Shown in pieces: positions 8,351 through 17,256 of a stretch of 33,186 nucleotides of DNA; positions within the stretch are counted from its first letter, which is position 1, and the number at the start of each line of letters is the position of its first letter. Origin of the DNA: Candidatus Sulfopaludibacter sp. SbA3 (GTDB lineage Bacteria > Acidobacteriota > Terriglobia > Bryobacterales > Bryobacteraceae); the NCBI GenBank assembly GCA_945893365.1, contig CAMDED010000083.1, positions 1 through 33,186 on the forward strand, read 5' to 3'. Both the position numbers and the translations under genes were made by a program. Under the pieces are notes generated by a model. The model was not told the DNA's origin. It saw only the letters and a program-made list of their open reading frames with translations, and ran no database searches.

Positions 8351-8893
8351 GTGGCACAGACGGAGATTACGACCCTCGGCGGGGGCTGCTTCTGGTGTCT
8401 TGAAGCCGTCTTCGACGAGATGAAGGGCGTCGAGTCGGTCGAATCCGGCTACATGGGCGGCCGGATCGTGAACCCTACCTACCACCAGGTTTGCACGGGC
8501 CGTTCGGGACACGCGGAGGTGGTTCGGCTCGATTTCGATCCCTCCGTGGTCTCGTTCCGCGAAGTGCTCGAAGTGTTCTTTGCGATTCACGATCCGACGA
8601 CGCTGAACAAACAAGGCAACGACCAGGGGACGCAGTACCGGTCGGTGATTTTCCATGAGTCGGAATCGCAGCGGTCGACGGCGGAATCGGTCATCCGCGA
8701 GCTCGAGGCGGCAGGAGTTTTCCCCGACCCCATCGTCACGGAAGTCACGCCGGCGTCGGCGTATTACCCCGCTGAGGATTACCATCAGAACTATTTCGTG
8801 AATAATCCCGCGGCGTCCTATTGCACATTTATCGTCTCGCCGAAGCTTCAAAAGTTCCGGAAGAAGTTCGCGGACAAACGCAAGCCGGCGTGA
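8351..8893 (+). CDS. msrA: Peptide-methionine (S)-S-oxide reductase MsrA
   Basis: 180 aa; reduces methionine-S-sulfoxide in proteins and free methionine sulfoxide using thioredoxin. The active-site motif GGGCFWCLEAVF is at residues ~10-21, followed by GYMGG, YHQVCTGRSGHAEVVRLDFDP, and the DPTTLNKQGNDQGTQYRS block. YPAEDYHQNYF lies near the C-terminus. These are all family hallmarks. The catalytic residue is Cys, not selenocysteine. The start is a GTG at 8351 immediately after the stop of the preceding gene, pointing to translational coupling. No signal peptide, so cytoplasmic. msrB is not present nearby. Confidence 0.96.
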   Translation: MAQTEITTLGGGCFWCLEAVFDEMKGVESVESGYMGGRIVNPTYHQVCTGRSGHAEVVRLDFDPSVVSFREVLEVFFAIHDPTTLNKQGNDQGTQYRSVIFHESESQRSTAESVIRELEAAGVFPDPIVTEVTPASAYYPAEDYHQNYFVNNPAASYCTFIVSPKLQKFRKKFADKRKPA

Positions 8894-9078
8894 CGGACGG
8901 GCCGGTCGCCGTAGCGGAGGCCGGACCGCTCGCCGGATTGCAGATCCGCGGACCCGTCTTCCCCGGCTGAGGCCACCCGGTGACGGAGGCGTTATTCCGA
9001 ATTCCGCCGCCATCGACCGTTTGGAGCCCGTCGTGTCGTCCGGCAATCGCCGCCGAATCCGCTAAAATAAAAATTCCC

Positions 9079-10359
9079 ATGCAAGTCAAAATCTTCCCCG
9101 CCGGCGCGGTTACTGGCTCCATTTCTTTGCCCGGCGACAAGTCGATCTCGCACCGCTATGCAATGCTCGCGGCCATCGCCGAAGGCGTGACGGCGATCGA
9201 GAATTATTCCACAGGCGCCGACTGCCACTCCACCTTGGCTTGCGTCCGCGCCTTGGGAATTCCGGTCAAGGTGGACGGAACGCTCGTAAGAATTGAAGGC
9301 CGCGGAATGAACGGCCTCTTGGCGCCTGCCGGCTGCCTCGAGGCGGGTAACTCGGGCTCTACCATCCGCATGCTCTCCGGCATTCTCGCCGCTCAGCCGT
9401 TCGTGAGCCGCATCGCCGGCGACGAATCCCTTGCGCGCCGCCCCATGGCTCGCATCATGCGGCCGCTGGCTCAAATGGGCGCGTCGATTTCCGCCCGCGA
9501 GGGCCAGTTCCCGCCCCTCGAAATCCACGGCGCGAAGCTCGCCGGGATCGACTACACGCTGCCAGTCCCCAGCGCTCAGGTCAAAACTTCCATTCTTTTC
9601 GCCGGCCTCTATGCCGCGGGAGAAACCGTCGTTCGCGAGACCGTCCGCTCGCGAGACCATTCCGAGATTGCCTTGCGCCAGTTCGGCGCGAACATCTCGG
9701 TGGAACGCCGCGTCATCACGATCCAGGGCGGGTCCGAACTTAAGGGTTGCGAACTGGCCGCGCCCTCGGACCTGTCTTCGGCCGCGTTTTTTCTAGTGGC
9801 GGCGCTGCTGATTCCGGGTTCGCGAATTTCCATTCGCGGCGTGGGCCTGAACCCGACGCGCGCGACTCTTCTCGACGTTCTGGTTGGAATGGGCGCGAAC
9901 ATTCGTCTCGCCAATGTGGAGCAGAAGGGCGGGGAAATGATTGGTGAAATCATCGCGGAATACGCGCCCATCCGCGGCGGCGCAATTGAAAAGGACGTGA
10001 CCGCCGCGCTGATCGACGAAATTCCCGTGCTCGCCGTGCTGGGCGCTTCAAGCGAAGAGGGGCTCACCGTTCGGGACGCAGGCGAGCTTCGCATCAAGGA
10101 GACTGACCGCATTGCCACCATTGTCGACAACCTCCAACGTATGGGCATCGCCGCCGAAGCGCTCCACGACGGGCTCGTGATTCCAGGGAAGCAGAAATTC
10201 CGCGCCGCGGCCTTCGATTCCTTTGGCGATCACCGCATTGCCATGGCCTTCGCTGTTGCGGCGCTCGCCGCCGACGGCCCATCGACGATCGACAATGCGG
10301 AAGCTGCTTCCGTCTCCTTCCCCGAATTCTACGACACGCTAAAGCAGGTGGCCCAATGA
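9079..10359 (+). CDS. aroA: 3-phosphoshikimate 1-carboxyvinyltransferase (EPSP synthase)
   Basis: 426 aa. Transfers enolpyruvate from PEP to shikimate-3-phosphate in the chorismate pathway. The start ATG at 9079 gives MQVKIFPAG, followed directly by the first motif [20 protein letters not shown]. An upstream in-frame ATG (8980) would add a non-homologous arginine/proline stretch and is rejected. Other motifs are [14 protein letters not shown], the S3P-binding [39 protein letters not shown] and [16 protein letters not shown]. The GNSGSTIRM loop resembles Gram-positive (class II-like) enzymes rather than the E. coli GNAGTAMRP type. Its stop overlaps the tyrS start (ATGA). Confidence 0.96.
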   Translation: MQVKIFPAGAVTGSISLPGDKSISHRYAMLAAIAEGVTAIENYSTGADCHSTLACVRALGIPVKVDGTLVRIEGRGMNGLLAPAGCLEAGNSGSTIRMLSGILAAQPFVSRIAGDESLARRPMARIMRPLAQMGASISAREGQFPPLEIHGAKLAGIDYTLPVPSAQVKTSILFAGLYAAGETVVRETVRSRDHSEIALRQFGANISVERRVITIQGGSELKGCELAAPSDLSSAAFFLVAALLIPGSRISIRGVGLNPTRATLLDVLVGMGANIRLANVEQKGGEMIGEIIAEYAPIRGGAIEKDVTAALIDEIPVLAVLGASSEEGLTVRDAGELRIKETDRIATIVDNLQRMGIAAEALHDGLVIPGKQKFRAAAFDSFGDHRIAMAFAVAALAADGPSTIDNAEAASVSFPEFYDTLKQVAQ

Positions 10360-11543
10360 CGATCGACGAACAGATGCTTCACCTGCGCAAGGGCCTCTCC
10401 GAGCTGATTCGCGAAGAGGAACTGCGTGAACGCCTGAATGAGGGCCGCCCGCTGCGCGTCAAGGCTGGTTTCGATCCAACGGCGCCCGACCTCCATCTGG
10501 GCCACATCGTACTGCTTCGGAAGATGAGGGACTTCCAGGATCTGGGCCACAAGGTCATCTTTCTGATCGGCGACATGACCGGCATGATTGGCGATCCCAC
10601 TGGACGCAATATCACCCGTCCGCCGATGACGCGCGAAGACATTGCCCGCAACGCCGAGACCTACAAGACTCAGGTCTTCAAGATTCTCGACCCCAAGGAA
10701 ACCGAGATCCGCTTCAACAGCGAATGGCTCGGAAGGATGGGCTTTGTCGATCTCGTCCGGCTCTGCTCGCGCTACACGGTGGCGCGCATTCTGGAGCGCG
10801 ACGACTTCTCGAAGCGTTACAAAGACGGCTCGCCCATATCTCTCCACGAGCTGCTTTACCCGGTTTCGCAGGGATATGATTCCGTGAAGCTACACTGCGA
10901 CGTCGAATTGGGTGGCACCGATCAGAAGTTTAATCTCCTCGTGGGCCGCGCGCTCCAAAAGGATTTCGGTCAGCCTCCTCAGATTGTCGCCACCACGCCG
11001 TTGCTCGAAGGCCTCGACGGCGTCAACAAGATGTCGAAGTCCCTTGGCAACTACATCGGAATCGCCGAGCCGCCCGAGATCATGTTTCGCAAGATCATGC
11101 AGATCAGCGACGATCTGATGTACCGCTACTACCTGCTGCTCACCGAGGAGAACGAAGTCTCGATCGACGGGCTAAAGCGCAGGCTTACCCCGATGGCGAT
11201 GAAGATGGGGTTGGGAAGGCTGCTGGTAACGCAGTTTCATTCCAAGGCCGACGCCGAAGCCGCAGAGCAACGCTTCGACCGTGAGGTACGCCACAAAGGA
11301 ACTCCCCAGGACATGATCGAGACTAAGCTGGAGGGCTCAGTACTGGCACAAGGAAGCCTGCGCGTGGACAAGTTGCTTGTGCAGGTGGGTCTCGCCGATT
11401 CCGTGAGCGACGCCGTCCGGAAGATTAAGGCGGGCTCGGTCCATATAAACCAAGCCAAAGTACTCGATCTGCTGCATGTCTACGAGGGAGGCGACATGTT
11501 GATCCGGGTCGGCAGAAACTGGCGGCGCATCAGAGAAGGGTAA
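10356..11543 (+). CDS. tyrS: Tyrosyl-tRNA synthetase (TyrS, class Ic)
   Basis: 395 aa; charges tRNA-Tyr. The HIGH motif appears as DLHLGH in [16 protein letters not shown], and KMSKS is exact in [15 protein letters not shown]. The tyrosine pocket is [17 protein letters not shown]. The spacing and the [12 protein letters not shown] context match the TyrZ/TyrRZ-like bacterial subgroup more than E. coli TyrS. A C-terminal S4 RNA-binding domain starts around [21 protein letters not shown] and ends in INQAKVLDL. The ATG overlaps the aroA stop by 4 bases, so aroA and tyrS are translationally coupled. It is followed after 3 bases by the first permease gene. Confidence 0.96.
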   Translation: MTIDEQMLHLRKGLSELIREEELRERLNEGRPLRVKAGFDPTAPDLHLGHIVLLRKMRDFQDLGHKVIFLIGDMTGMIGDPTGRNITRPPMTREDIARNAETYKTQVFKILDPKETEIRFNSEWLGRMGFVDLVRLCSRYTVARILERDDFSKRYKDGSPISLHELLYPVSQGYDSVKLHCDVELGGTDQKFNLLVGRALQKDFGQPPQIVATTPLLEGLDGVNKMSKSLGNYIGIAEPPEIMFRKIMQISDDLMYRYYLLLTEENEVSIDGLKRRLTPMAMKMGLGRLLVTQFHSKADAEAAEQRFDREVRHKGTPQDMIETKLEGSVLAQGSLRVDKLLVQVGLADSVSDAVRKIKAGSVHINQAKVLDLLHVYEGGDMLIRVGRNWRRIREG

Positions 11544-11546
11544 GCC

Positions 11547-12773
11547 ATGCTCGGATTCCGGGACAATCTTACCCTCTCGGCCCGCGCTCTCCGTGTGCAC
11601 AAACTTCGCGCGAGTCTGACGATTCTGGGTCTGACCATGGGCGTCGCGACGCTCATCACCGTAATGACGCTCGTCCAGGGCGCGAATCTCTATGTGGAAC
11701 AGAAAATCGCGAACCTTGGGACGAATGTGTTCGAGATCGCCCGTACCCCGTTCGTCGCTACCGATTTCGCGCTGATCGTGAAAGCGCTGCGCAACAAGCA
11801 CCTCACCCTCGACGATGTTCGCGCCATCGAGCACGGCTGCGCCGACTGCCGGCTTGTGGGCGCGAAGGCCAAGAGCACGTTGAGCGCGCGCTACCAGAAC
11901 AAGGAAGTGCAGGATACCAGTATCGCCGGCCACACGCCCAACATGAGCGAGATCGACACGCGTACCGTCGTGCTTGGCCGCTACTTCACGGAAACGGAAG
12001 ATCAGCATCGCGTTGCCGTCTGTCTGCTGGGAGACGCGCTTGTGCGGGAGTTCTTCACCGGACAGAATCCGCTCGGGAAGAGCGTCCGCTTGGGCAATGA
12101 GGAGTTCACTGTAATCGGGACGTTCGAGAAGATCGGATCCGTCCTTGGGCAGGATCAGGACAATTTCGCCGTCGTGCCGTTGAGCAGTTACTTTCGCTTT
12201 CGCGGCTCGCGCGTGAGTCTCACGCTCGAAGTAAGGGCATCGGGAGGACAGGACGTCTTTGACAGAGCGCAGGACGAAGCCCGGGTCGTCTTGCGCGCCA
12301 GGCGTCATCTTACGGGAGACCGCGAAGACGACTTTTTTATCGCCACTCCGCAAAGTTACATTGCTCTCTGGCAGAGCATCAGCGCGGCCTTTTTCGCGGT
12401 ATTCGTGATGGTAAGCTCGATTTCGGCGATCGTTGGCGGAATCGTCATCATGAACGTTATGCTGGTTAGCGTGACCGAGCGAACCAAGGAGATCGGCGTG
12501 CGCCGCGCCGTGGGAGCCACTCAACGCGACATACTGCGCCAGTTCCTCGCCGAGAGTGTTATGCAGTGTCTGGTGGGAGGGTCGGTGGGTGTGGCCATCG
12601 GCTTCGCCTGCGCCCTTGCCCTGCGAACGCTTACGGCGTTTCCGGCTTCGGTTCAAACGTGGGTGGCGATACTCGGGCTGGCGCTGAGCTCCGTGATCGG
12701 TCTGTTCTTCGGAATCTATCCCGCCACCAAAGCGGCCAAGCTCGATCCGGTCGCTGCGCTGCGGGCTGAGTAA
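11547..12773 (+). CDS. ABC transporter permease, MacB/FtsX type (first of a pair)
   Basis: 408 aa. Topology is typical of MacB-like permeases: one N-terminal membrane helix ([20 protein letters not shown]), a large periplasmic MacB_PCD domain (about residues 50-270), and three C-terminal helices of the FtsX fold. The latter include the conserved [31 protein letters not shown] block and end in [20 protein letters not shown]. These proteins drive mechanotransmission-type export or extraction of substrates across the envelope using a partner ATPase. No ATPase or membrane-fusion gene is present nearby. Separated from tyrS by 3 bases and from the next permease by 1 base, so these are probably one transcript. 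Confidence 0.93.
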   Translation: [408 protein letters not shown]

Positions 12774-12774
12774 G

Positions 12775-14028
12775 ATGATCCGCGCCGAACTCGTCGAAAA
12801 TCTTCGGGTCGCGCTCGACACGCTGCGAGCGCGAAAAGTACGCTCCGGCCTCACGGTGCTCGGCATCGTGATCGGCGTCACCTCGGTAATTTCAATCGCC
12901 TCCATCATCACCGGCCTTAACGGGTACATCAAGACGCGCGTCGAATCGATGGGATCGCGCACCTTCTTCGTGTCCCGCATCCCGTTCGGATTGGGGGGAC
13001 GCATGCCGGAGAAGATCCGCATCCGCAAATACCTCACCGATGCGGACGGTCCTTTCCTCCGGGAATCCTGCCCGTCGATCGCCTTCGCAACCACATTCGC
13101 CAGCCGCATCGATTTCACCCAGATGACCGACAACGTTCGCTACGGCAACGAGCATGTCGAGAAGCTGATCCTGCGCGGCGTGGAGCCCGACTACTCGCGC
13201 GCCATACCTCTCTTTTCGGTCGAGTACGGCCGCTTCGTCTCTCCGGACGATCTGGACCACAGCCGTTCCGTTGCGGTGATTGGCGCGGCCATCTCCGAAG
13301 CCCTGTTTCCACACACCGATCCTCTCGGGAAGACCATGCGCCTCAACGGCCGCCCGTATGAAGTGATCGGCGTCTTCGACCATGACCCTGGTATGTTCGG
13401 CGGCTTCGGCGTGGATCAGTTCGTCGTGATCCCCCTCACAAATTTCCGCAAGAACTATCCCGCAATCCGCGAGCGTTTCATCGCCGTTTCGGTTCGGGAG
13501 GACGCGGACATGAACGTTGGGCGCAACGAAGTGGTCGAGGCCATGCGGCGCAAGCGCCGGGTCTCGCACCATGGCGACAACGATTTCGAAATCGCCGACC
13601 CCGACTTTCTAAGTAACCTCTGGGACCAGCTCACCGGCGCGATGGTGTTGCTCACCGGCATCATCAGCTCCATCGGATTGCTGGTGGGCGGAATCGGAGT
13701 CATGAACATCATGCTGATATCCGTTACGGAGCGCACGCAGGAAATCGGAATCCGCAAGGCGATCGGCGCGCGCAAATCGGACATCCGCGTTCAATTCCTG
13801 CTTGAGGCCGTGACGCTTTCCGGTCTCGGAGGCGTAATCGGCATCCTGTTCGGCGCGGTCATCGCTTTCGCGGTGCGCACCCTCATCCCGTCGATTCCGG
13901 CGGCGCTTTCCGTGTTGTGGGTTGCGCTTGGCGTCGGAATATCCGTCAGCGTGGGCTTGTTCTTCGGCTACTACCCAGCCGACCGCGCCGCAAACCTCGA
14001 TCCCATCGTCTGCCTGAGATACGAATGA
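12775..14028 (+). CDS. ABC transporter permease, MacB/FtsX type (second of a pair)
   Basis: 417 aa, a diverged paralog of the preceding gene. It has an N-terminal helix ([21 protein letters not shown]), a periplasmic domain with [13 protein letters not shown] and [11 protein letters not shown], and a C-terminal FtsX block. That block contains [33 protein letters not shown] and [20 protein letters not shown]. This copy is closer to the MacB consensus ([25 protein letters not shown]) than the first one. The pair probably forms a heterodimeric permease. Its ATPase must be encoded elsewhere. Stop overlaps the next start (ATGA). Confidence 0.93.
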   Translation: [417 protein letters not shown]

Positions 14029-14849
14029 GTCTGAGTCGCGAAATGCCGCGGGTCCTTACTCCCTCCGACCTGGAAGCGGCCCTGAAGCTCAGCACGGCCG
14101 CCGGCTGGAATCAGGCGCCGGAGGATTGGCTGCGCGTCATGCGGCTCGCGCCCGAGGGATGTTTCGGCATTGACGCGGATGGCAGCCTGGCGGCAACCGC
14201 AACCGTGGTTTGCTACGGCGCGGATCTGGCCTGGATCGGCATGGTGCTGACGGACCCGGCCATGCGCGGCCGCGGCTTCGCGAGGCGTTTGATGGAGCAC
14301 GCGATCGCCGGCGTTTCGGTTTCGTGGATCAAACTCGATGCCACCGATATGGGCCTGCCGCTTTACCGGAAGCTCGGATTCGTGGACGAATGCGCGATCG
14401 AACGTTGGGCAGTCGAGGCGGCGCCGGGCTGCCTGGACGCGCACCCGTCTGGCCCGGCGGACGGCCGTACCTCGTCGGACGACCAGGCTCTTTTGGACGA
14501 CCGCGCGGCGCTCGGCGCCGACCGTTCCGCATTATTCGCTATCCTTGAAGAGGAAGGTCATTTGTCCGGGCGCCCTGGAGCAAGAGCGGCCTATTTCGGC
14601 CCTTGTGCAAGCGCTACCCTTGAAGGCGCAATGGCTCGGTTGTGCCCGTTCCTCGACCAGAACAAGGGGAAGCCGGTATATTGGGACTTGTTCCCGGACA
14701 ACCGGAACGCCGCCGGGCTTGCCGCGGAGTTCGGGTTCAAGCCGGTCCGGCGTCTGACGCGGATGGTGAGGCCGGGTATCGAAAACCCGAAAACCCTGGC
14801 GAGTGACCCCTCGCTGATATACGCCATCGCCGGCTTCGAATATGGTTAG
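14025..14849 (+). CDS. GNAT-family N-acyltransferase with a C-terminal YitH-like domain
   Basis: 274 aa from the ATG at 14025, which overlaps the permease stop in an ATGA. The acetyl-CoA-binding motif A is in MVLTDPAMRGRGFARRLMEHAI (RGxGxA type), and LPLYRKLGFVDECAIERW is the usual GNAT end of domain one. A linker rich in Asp and Ala (about residues 140-175) is followed by a second domain ending in YWDLFPDNRNAAGLAAEFGFKP and VRRLTRM. This resembles the Acetyltransf_18/YitH C-terminal fold. The gene overlaps the downstream racemase-like enolase gene by 8 bases. In Geobacillus a GNAT next to an N-succinylamino-acid racemase acts as a D-amino-acid N-succinyltransferase. That role here is an inference from context only. 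Confidence 0.85.
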   Translation: MSLSREMPRVLTPSDLEAALKLSTAAGWNQAPEDWLRVMRLAPEGCFGIDADGSLAATATVVCYGADLAWIGMVLTDPAMRGRGFARRLMEHAIAGVSVSWIKLDATDMGLPLYRKLGFVDECAIERWAVEAAPGCLDAHPSGPADGRTSSDDQALLDDRAALGADRSALFAILEEEGHLSGRPGARAAYFGPCASATLEGAMARLCPFLDQNKGKPVYWDLFPDNRNAAGLAAEFGFKPVRRLTRMVRPGIENPKTLASDPSLIYAIAGFEYG

Positions 14850-15900
14850 ACTCGATTGGGTACAGATTCCGCTTTACGAGCCGTTCCGCATCTCAAACGG
14901 AGCAATCTCCGTGAAAGATGCAATCGTCGTTTCGTACCGTAGCGGCGGCGTCACGGGTTACGGCGAAGCCTCCCCGATGGCCGGCAATTTTTATTCCGCG
15001 GAAACGCCGGAGTCCTCCTGGGCGGCTCTCGAAAAACTAGCCCCGGCTGTGCTGCGGGACGCGGGTGCGGACCTCGACGCCGTCGTCGACGGGGAAGCGT
15101 TCGCCAAGGCGGGCATTCGCGGAGCTTTGCTCGATCGTGAGCTGCGCGCCTCAAACACACCGCTATGGAAGTGGCTTGGCGGCGAAGATCGCCCGGTTCC
15201 CTCGGGAGTCGCTCTCGGCATTTTCGATACCATCGACGAGCTCCTGGAACGCGTCACGCGGTTCGTGATGGAAGGCTACCGGCGCGTGAAAGTGAAGATT
15301 CAGCCAGGCTGGGATGTGGACCCCGTATCCCGGGTCCGCGAGCGTTTCCCCACGCTGCCGCTGATGACGGATGCCAACGCCGCTTACACCATCCGCGACG
15401 TGGCGGTGTTCCAGGAGCTCGACCGCTTCAACCTCATGATGTATGAACAGCCGCTCGGCCGGAACGCTCTCGAAGACATGGCGGAGTTATCGCGGTCGGT
15501 TCGGACGCCGGTCTGCGCCGATGAGTCCGCCGAATCCCTCGCCATGCTCGAACGTCTGATCGAGCTTCGAGCCGCGAGCATCATCAACGTCAAGATTCAG
15601 CGGGTGGGCGGCATCCACAACGCAAAGCGCATGCACGACCGCGCTCTTGAAGCCGGACTTCCCTGTTGGGTAGGCACCATGCCGGAGCTTGGCATCGCTT
15701 CGGCCGAAGCCGTGCATCTGGGAACGCTCGCCAACTTCATCTTCCCCACCGACGTCGAAGCGTCGTCGCGCTGGTATCTGGACGACATTGTCGAGCCTCC
15801 CATCGAAATCGACGGCGCGGGATATCTCCATCCGCGGACCGTCCGGGTTTCAGAGGAAAAACTGGAGCGCTACGGCGTTCGCAGACTGGAGTTTTCTTGA
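14842..15900 (+). CDS. Enolase-superfamily OSBS / N-succinylamino-acid racemase-like enzyme
   Basis: 352 aa. The catalytic pair is Lys150-x-Lys152 in RVKVKIQPGWD, a form characteristic of o-succinylbenzoate synthase/N-acylamino-acid racemase (NSAR). Metal ligands are Asp177 (MTDANAAY), Glu202 (YEQPLG) and Asp227 (CADES), with Lys251 opposite (NVKIQRVGG). The GTMPELGIASAEAVHLG strand corresponds to the NSAR/OSBS GGMxESGIGRA loop, here with Met-Pro-Glu. No menaquinone genes (menA-F) occur in the window and the partner gene is a GNAT. An N-acylamino-acid racemase role is therefore preferred over MenC. The start overlaps the GNAT by 8 bases; the end overlaps the TTG of folP. Confidence 0.86.
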   Translation: MVRLDWVQIPLYEPFRISNGAISVKDAIVVSYRSGGVTGYGEASPMAGNFYSAETPESSWAALEKLAPAVLRDAGADLDAVVDGEAFAKAGIRGALLDRELRASNTPLWKWLGGEDRPVPSGVALGIFDTIDELLERVTRFVMEGYRRVKVKIQPGWDVDPVSRVRERFPTLPLMTDANAAYTIRDVAVFQELDRFNLMMYEQPLGRNALEDMAELSRSVRTPVCADESAESLAMLERLIELRAASIINVKIQRVGGIHNAKRMHDRALEAGLPCWVGTMPELGIASAEAVHLGTLANFIFPTDVEASSRWYLDDIVEPPIEIDGAGYLHPRTVRVSEEKLERYGVRRLEFS

Positions 15901-16859
15901 CCGCGCATCGCCGACTTTGCTACTGGAAGCTGAAGAACCGCGAGTTGCAGCTTGGCAACCGGACGCTGATTGCGGCCGTTCTGAACGTTACGCCCGACTC
16001 GTTTTCGGACGGTGGCAAGCACCTTGACCCCGACCGCGCCTTCGCCCGCGCGATCGAGCTTGAGGAGCAGGGAGCGGATATCATCGATATCGGCGCCGAG
16101 TCCACTCGTCCCGGCTCGAAACCCATCGAAGCGGCCGAAGAGCTGCGCCGTCTGGTCCCGGTGCTCAAGCGGCTGAAGAACAGCCTGGGTATTCCGATTT
16201 CCGTCGACACCTACAAGGCGGAAGTCGCGGAGAAAGCGCTCGAGCACGGCGCGGAAATCATTAACGACCCGAGCGGGCTCACGCTCGACCCTCAACTCGC
16301 GCGCACCGTGGCCAATCACAACGCCGGATTGATCCTGAATCACATGCGGGGGAGGCCGGAAACCTGGGCGAAGCTTCCGCCGCTGCCCGACGTGATGAAT
16401 ACGATCGTGCGGGACCTCGACGCTACCGCCCACAGGGCGCGCGGGGCGGGCGTGGAGCGGGCGCGAATCGTGGTCGATCCCGGCATTGGATTCGGCAAAC
16501 GCAAGGAACAGAACTCAGAGATTCTTGCGCGCCTCGACCAGCTGGGAAAACTGGAACTTCCGATATTCGTGGGTGTTTCGCGGAAGAGCTTCCTTGCGCA
16601 GAAGACGCCACTCGAAACTCAGTATGCGACGGCGGCCGCGGTGGCGGCGTCGATCCTTGGAGGCGCGCACATCGTTCGCGTGCATGATGTCGTCGAAATG
16701 CGCGCCGTGGCGGCGATGGCGGACGAGATCCTTCGCGGCGTCGCGCGCGAGGAGCCGGAAGAAGAGGAAGAGAAGAAGCCAAAGTTCGCGCCGCCCCGCG
16801 AACAGAGACCCGGTGGACCGCTTCAGCGCCCGCGCCCGAAGATCGGCCCTCCCGCGTAG
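15897..16859 (+). CDS. folP: Dihydropteroate synthase
   Basis: 320 aa if translation begins at the TTG at 15897, which overlaps the preceding stop (TTGA). Any upstream start would add ~77 residues of arginine-rich sequence that is a shadow of the racemase gene. The enzyme condenses pABA with dihydropterin pyrophosphate in folate synthesis. Motifs are LNVTPDSFSDGGK, DIIDIGAESTRPGS, SVDTYKAEVAEKAL, INDPSG, LNHMRG, VDPGIGFGKRKEQN, GVSRKSFL and ILGGAHIVRVHDV, all in the right order. After the barrel comes an unusual ~45-residue tail, first very acidic (EEPEEEEEKK) and then Pro/Arg rich (PPREQRPGGPLQRPRPK), which standard FolP lacks. Confidence 0.93.
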   Translation: MTAHRRLCYWKLKNRELQLGNRTLIAAVLNVTPDSFSDGGKHLDPDRAFARAIELEEQGADIIDIGAESTRPGSKPIEAAEELRRLVPVLKRLKNSLGIPISVDTYKAEVAEKALEHGAEIINDPSGLTLDPQLARTVANHNAGLILNHMRGRPETWAKLPPLPDVMNTIVRDLDATAHRARGAGVERARIVVDPGIGFGKRKEQNSEILARLDQLGKLELPIFVGVSRKSFLAQKTPLETQYATAAAVAASILGGAHIVRVHDVVEMRAVAAMADEILRGVAREEPEEEEEKKPKFAPPREQRPGGPLQRPRPKIGPPA

Positions 16860-17256
16860 AAGTTCAGTTGCTTGACGGCTGCCGGTCAAAGGATCGCTCG
16901 CGAGCGGCCGACTCTGGAAGTTGGATGGGCACGCTTGCCGGATTGGCGCTTCCGGGGCCTCCGTTCGGAGTTCAGCAGTCCAGTATCGGCTGCTTCGTAG
17001 GCCAGCCGCCGGACCGCTGCGAATCGTACGTTGATGGTCGCTGGTGCAACGTTGCCGAGTTTCGAATTGCATCCGATATCGGAGCGCCACGCAGCGATTG
17101 AGCGCGAGCCTGCTCCACATTCCGATTGCAGGATTTATCTTGATGGCTTGAGGTCTGCTATCCTACAAAAGCGCCTTTGACTAATAACGCCACCCGATAA
17201 CGTCTTCTTCGCGGCCCCCGCTCGCAGCCGAAGTGTGTCTTTCGAAGGAGAAGGAA
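16860..17256. other. Intergenic region without recognisable gene
   Basis: 397 bases between folP and the methyltransferase. A weak hairpin (TTGAC...GTCAA, 16872-16889) follows the folP stop and could help termination, but it has no T-run. Open frames on both strands lack motifs, start signals or plausible amino-acid composition. I see no RNA gene. Confidence 0.4.

Noticed and set aside
8980-9078. N-terminal extension of aroA from the upstream ATG
   Set aside because: The added residues have no similarity to EPSP synthases, and the MQVKIFPAG start at 9079 fits the family.
11337-13133. 598-codon minus-strand open frame
   Set aside because: It lies opposite tyrS and the permease genes, which have clear motifs; long antisense frames are common in GC-rich codon usage.
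16515-17120. Minus-strand frame through the folP/methyltransferase gap
   Set aside because: No motif or start signal, and most of it is antisense to folP.
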